DNA of 64,000 nt from Rhizobium sp. CIAT894 (GTDB lineage Bacteria; Pseudomonadota; Alphaproteobacteria; Rhizobiales; Rhizobiaceae), in NCBI RefSeq assembly GCF_000172795.2, contig NZ_CP020947.1, positions 437,001-501,000 on the forward strand, in the 5' to 3' direction. A model generated the notes under the pieces. The model saw only the letters and a list, made by a program, of their open reading frames with translations. It did no database searches and had not been told where the DNA came from. The translations under genes and the position numbers were made by a program. Of the stretch, positions 63,110-64,000 are shown piece after piece (the first letter of the stretch is position 1; each line of letters opens with the position of its first letter).

Positions 63110-64000
63110 GGTCTACCTCCTTGAAGAGAACGTTTTGGTCGGTGAGGTAACGCGCAAAGATCGGCAGGCTGGCGCCGCCGATGGCGCGGGCCTGGGCGCC
63201 GACCGCGCCCTCGATGATTTCGGGCATGACGACGCCCTGCAGGTCGAGCTTGGCGGCTTCGTCGATCGTTGCCTGCACCACACGGCTGCGCACCCAATGG
63301 GGAAAACCGCCGTCGATGACGGCGGCGCTGAAATCGACGATCGAGGCGGCGGCGACGATCGCCTGCGCCAGCGCCTTGGCGCTGTCCTGGATCCAGGCCT
63401 CCATCGGCTCGCCGAAATCCACCCAGTCGTCGGCCGAATACCACAGCGGCTCGGGATCGATGCCGCGCTCGCGCAGCATGTTTTCCAGCACGAAGATCGA
63501 GGCGATTTCGAGCAGCTGCTTGGTCTCGCCGTTCTTGCCGCGCACCGGCAGCGGCCCGATCGCGCCCGCCGTGCCGGTGCGGCCGGAAAAGATCGCCGAA
63601 TTCAGCACGATGCCGCCGCCGATGAAGGAGCCGATGAAGAAATAGACGAAGTCCGGATAGGACGGCCCGACGCCGAAGACCAATTCCGCCCCGCAGGCGC
63701 TGGTCGCATCGTTCTGCAGGAAGACCGGATGGGAGACGTGCGCGGCGATATCGGCATGCAGGTCGACGTCGCGCCAGACCTCCATGGCGCCAGGTGGCGC
63801 GCCCACCTCTTCGGCCCAGTTCCAGAGCTCGAAGGGCGCGGCGATGCCGAGGCCGGCAATGCGGTCGCGCTGTTTTGCGTCGAGCCGGTCCTCGATCTCG
63901 CGGATGCCGGAGGTGACGAAGGCGAGGATCTCGTCCGGCAGCGGATAGGCATAGGTCTTGTGCAGCTGCATGCGGATGCGGCCGACGAAATCCATCAGCA
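63093..64000 (-). CDS. ROK-family protein, C-terminal part
   Basis: About 300 residues of a ROK (repressor/ORF/kinase) protein whose start lies beyond the right edge. PVFLQNDATSACGAELVFG (sugar-site Asp), FFIGSFIGGGIVLNSAIFSGRTGTAGAIGPLPV and the later GGFPHWVRSR are ROK features. The usual Cys-rich zinc motif is not seen in the visible part. As the missing N-terminus may carry a helix-turn-helix, it could be a repressor of the sugar locus including the FucU-like gene. Confidence 0.82.
   Translation of the reverse strand, partial: LMDFVGRIRMQLHKTYAYPLPDEILAFVTSGIREIEDRLDAKQRDRIAGLGIAAPFELWNWAEEVGAPPGAMEVWRDVDLHADIAAHVSHPVFLQNDATSACGAELVFGVGPSYPDFVYFFIGSFIGGGIVLNSAIFSGRTGTAGAIGPLPVRGKNGETKQLLEIASIFVLENMLRERGIDPEPLWYSADDWVDFGEPMEAWIQDSAKALAQAIVAAASIVDFSAAVIDGGFPHWVRSRVVQATIDEAAKLDLQGVVMPEIIEGAVGAQARAIGGASLPIFARYLTDQNVLFKEVDHAERT

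Noticed and set aside
1..64000. CRISPR arrays, rRNA genes, riboswitches
   Set aside because: No regular direct-repeat/spacer pattern, no rRNA-like sequence and no recognisable riboswitch core were seen.

Overview
The window looks like a rhizobial chromosome, closest in style to Rhizobium leguminosarum or R. etli. This rests on the high GC content, the gene content and order (lptC-lptA-lptB-rpoN-hpf-ptsN; rpmH-rnpA-yidC-engB), rhizobial families such as DUF982, an alpha-r14-type small RNA, and rhizobial intergenic palindromes. No search was run, so the species assignment is inference.

Region 1 (1-38.8 kb) is mostly core genome. It opens with the end of an acetyltransferase gene, then sppA-ihfB and a LapA-like gene on the minus strand. 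The LPS-export genes lptC, lptA and lptB follow, then rpoN (sigma-54), hpf and ptsN. Next come a chemoreceptor, rbsK, rmuC, def, a FitAB/VapBC-type toxin-antitoxin pair with a palindromic operator, fmt-truA, and dapD-dapE with a membrane protein. After these lie a LOG-family gene, an EF-hand protein, a HAD nucleotidase, a BchE-like radical SAM gene, ada with a PEP-mutase-like gene, and an FMN 2-hydroxy-acid dehydrogenase. A desaturase and a divergent ArsR gene share AT-rich operators. argB is separated from engB by an ECF sigma / anti-sigma / fasciclin module. The rpmH-rnpA-yidC cluster, a second chemoreceptor and a sensor kinase end at a tRNA-Arg(ACG) gene.

Region 2 (38.8-60 kb), downstream of the tRNA, is an accessory stretch. 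It holds an antitoxin whose toxin is lost and runs into a 5'-truncated DNA methyltransferase. Two diverged copies of a module (a small cysteine-rich secreted protein plus the start of a divergent gene) lie 4.9 kb apart. A helix-turn-helix gene has a 14-bp motif repeated in its 3' end, and there is a complete ParDE-type pair. Two ISAs1-family elements in opposite orientation have the same length and encode the same transposase. Each has its own perfect 10-bp target duplication. An IS4-family element with an 11-bp target duplication carries a frameshifted transposase. Metabolic genes lie between them (SDR, flavin split-barrel protein, aldo/keto reductase, lipoprotein hydrolase, FAD dehydrogenase plus proline-racemase-family enzyme). 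A small RNA with three hairpin loops, each showing the anti-Shine-Dalgarno 9-mer CCTCCTCCC, lies at about 54.17-54.30 kb.

Region 3 (60-64 kb) holds a GGDEF-EAL protein, a repeat-rich gene-free stretch, and the start of a sugar locus (RbsD/FucU-type protein and a partial ROK protein running off the right edge).

The observations most worth follow-up are the helix-turn-helix gene with its 14-mer array and duplicated neighbours, the triple anti-SD small RNA, the sigma/anti-sigma/fasciclin module, and the ArsR-desaturase switch.
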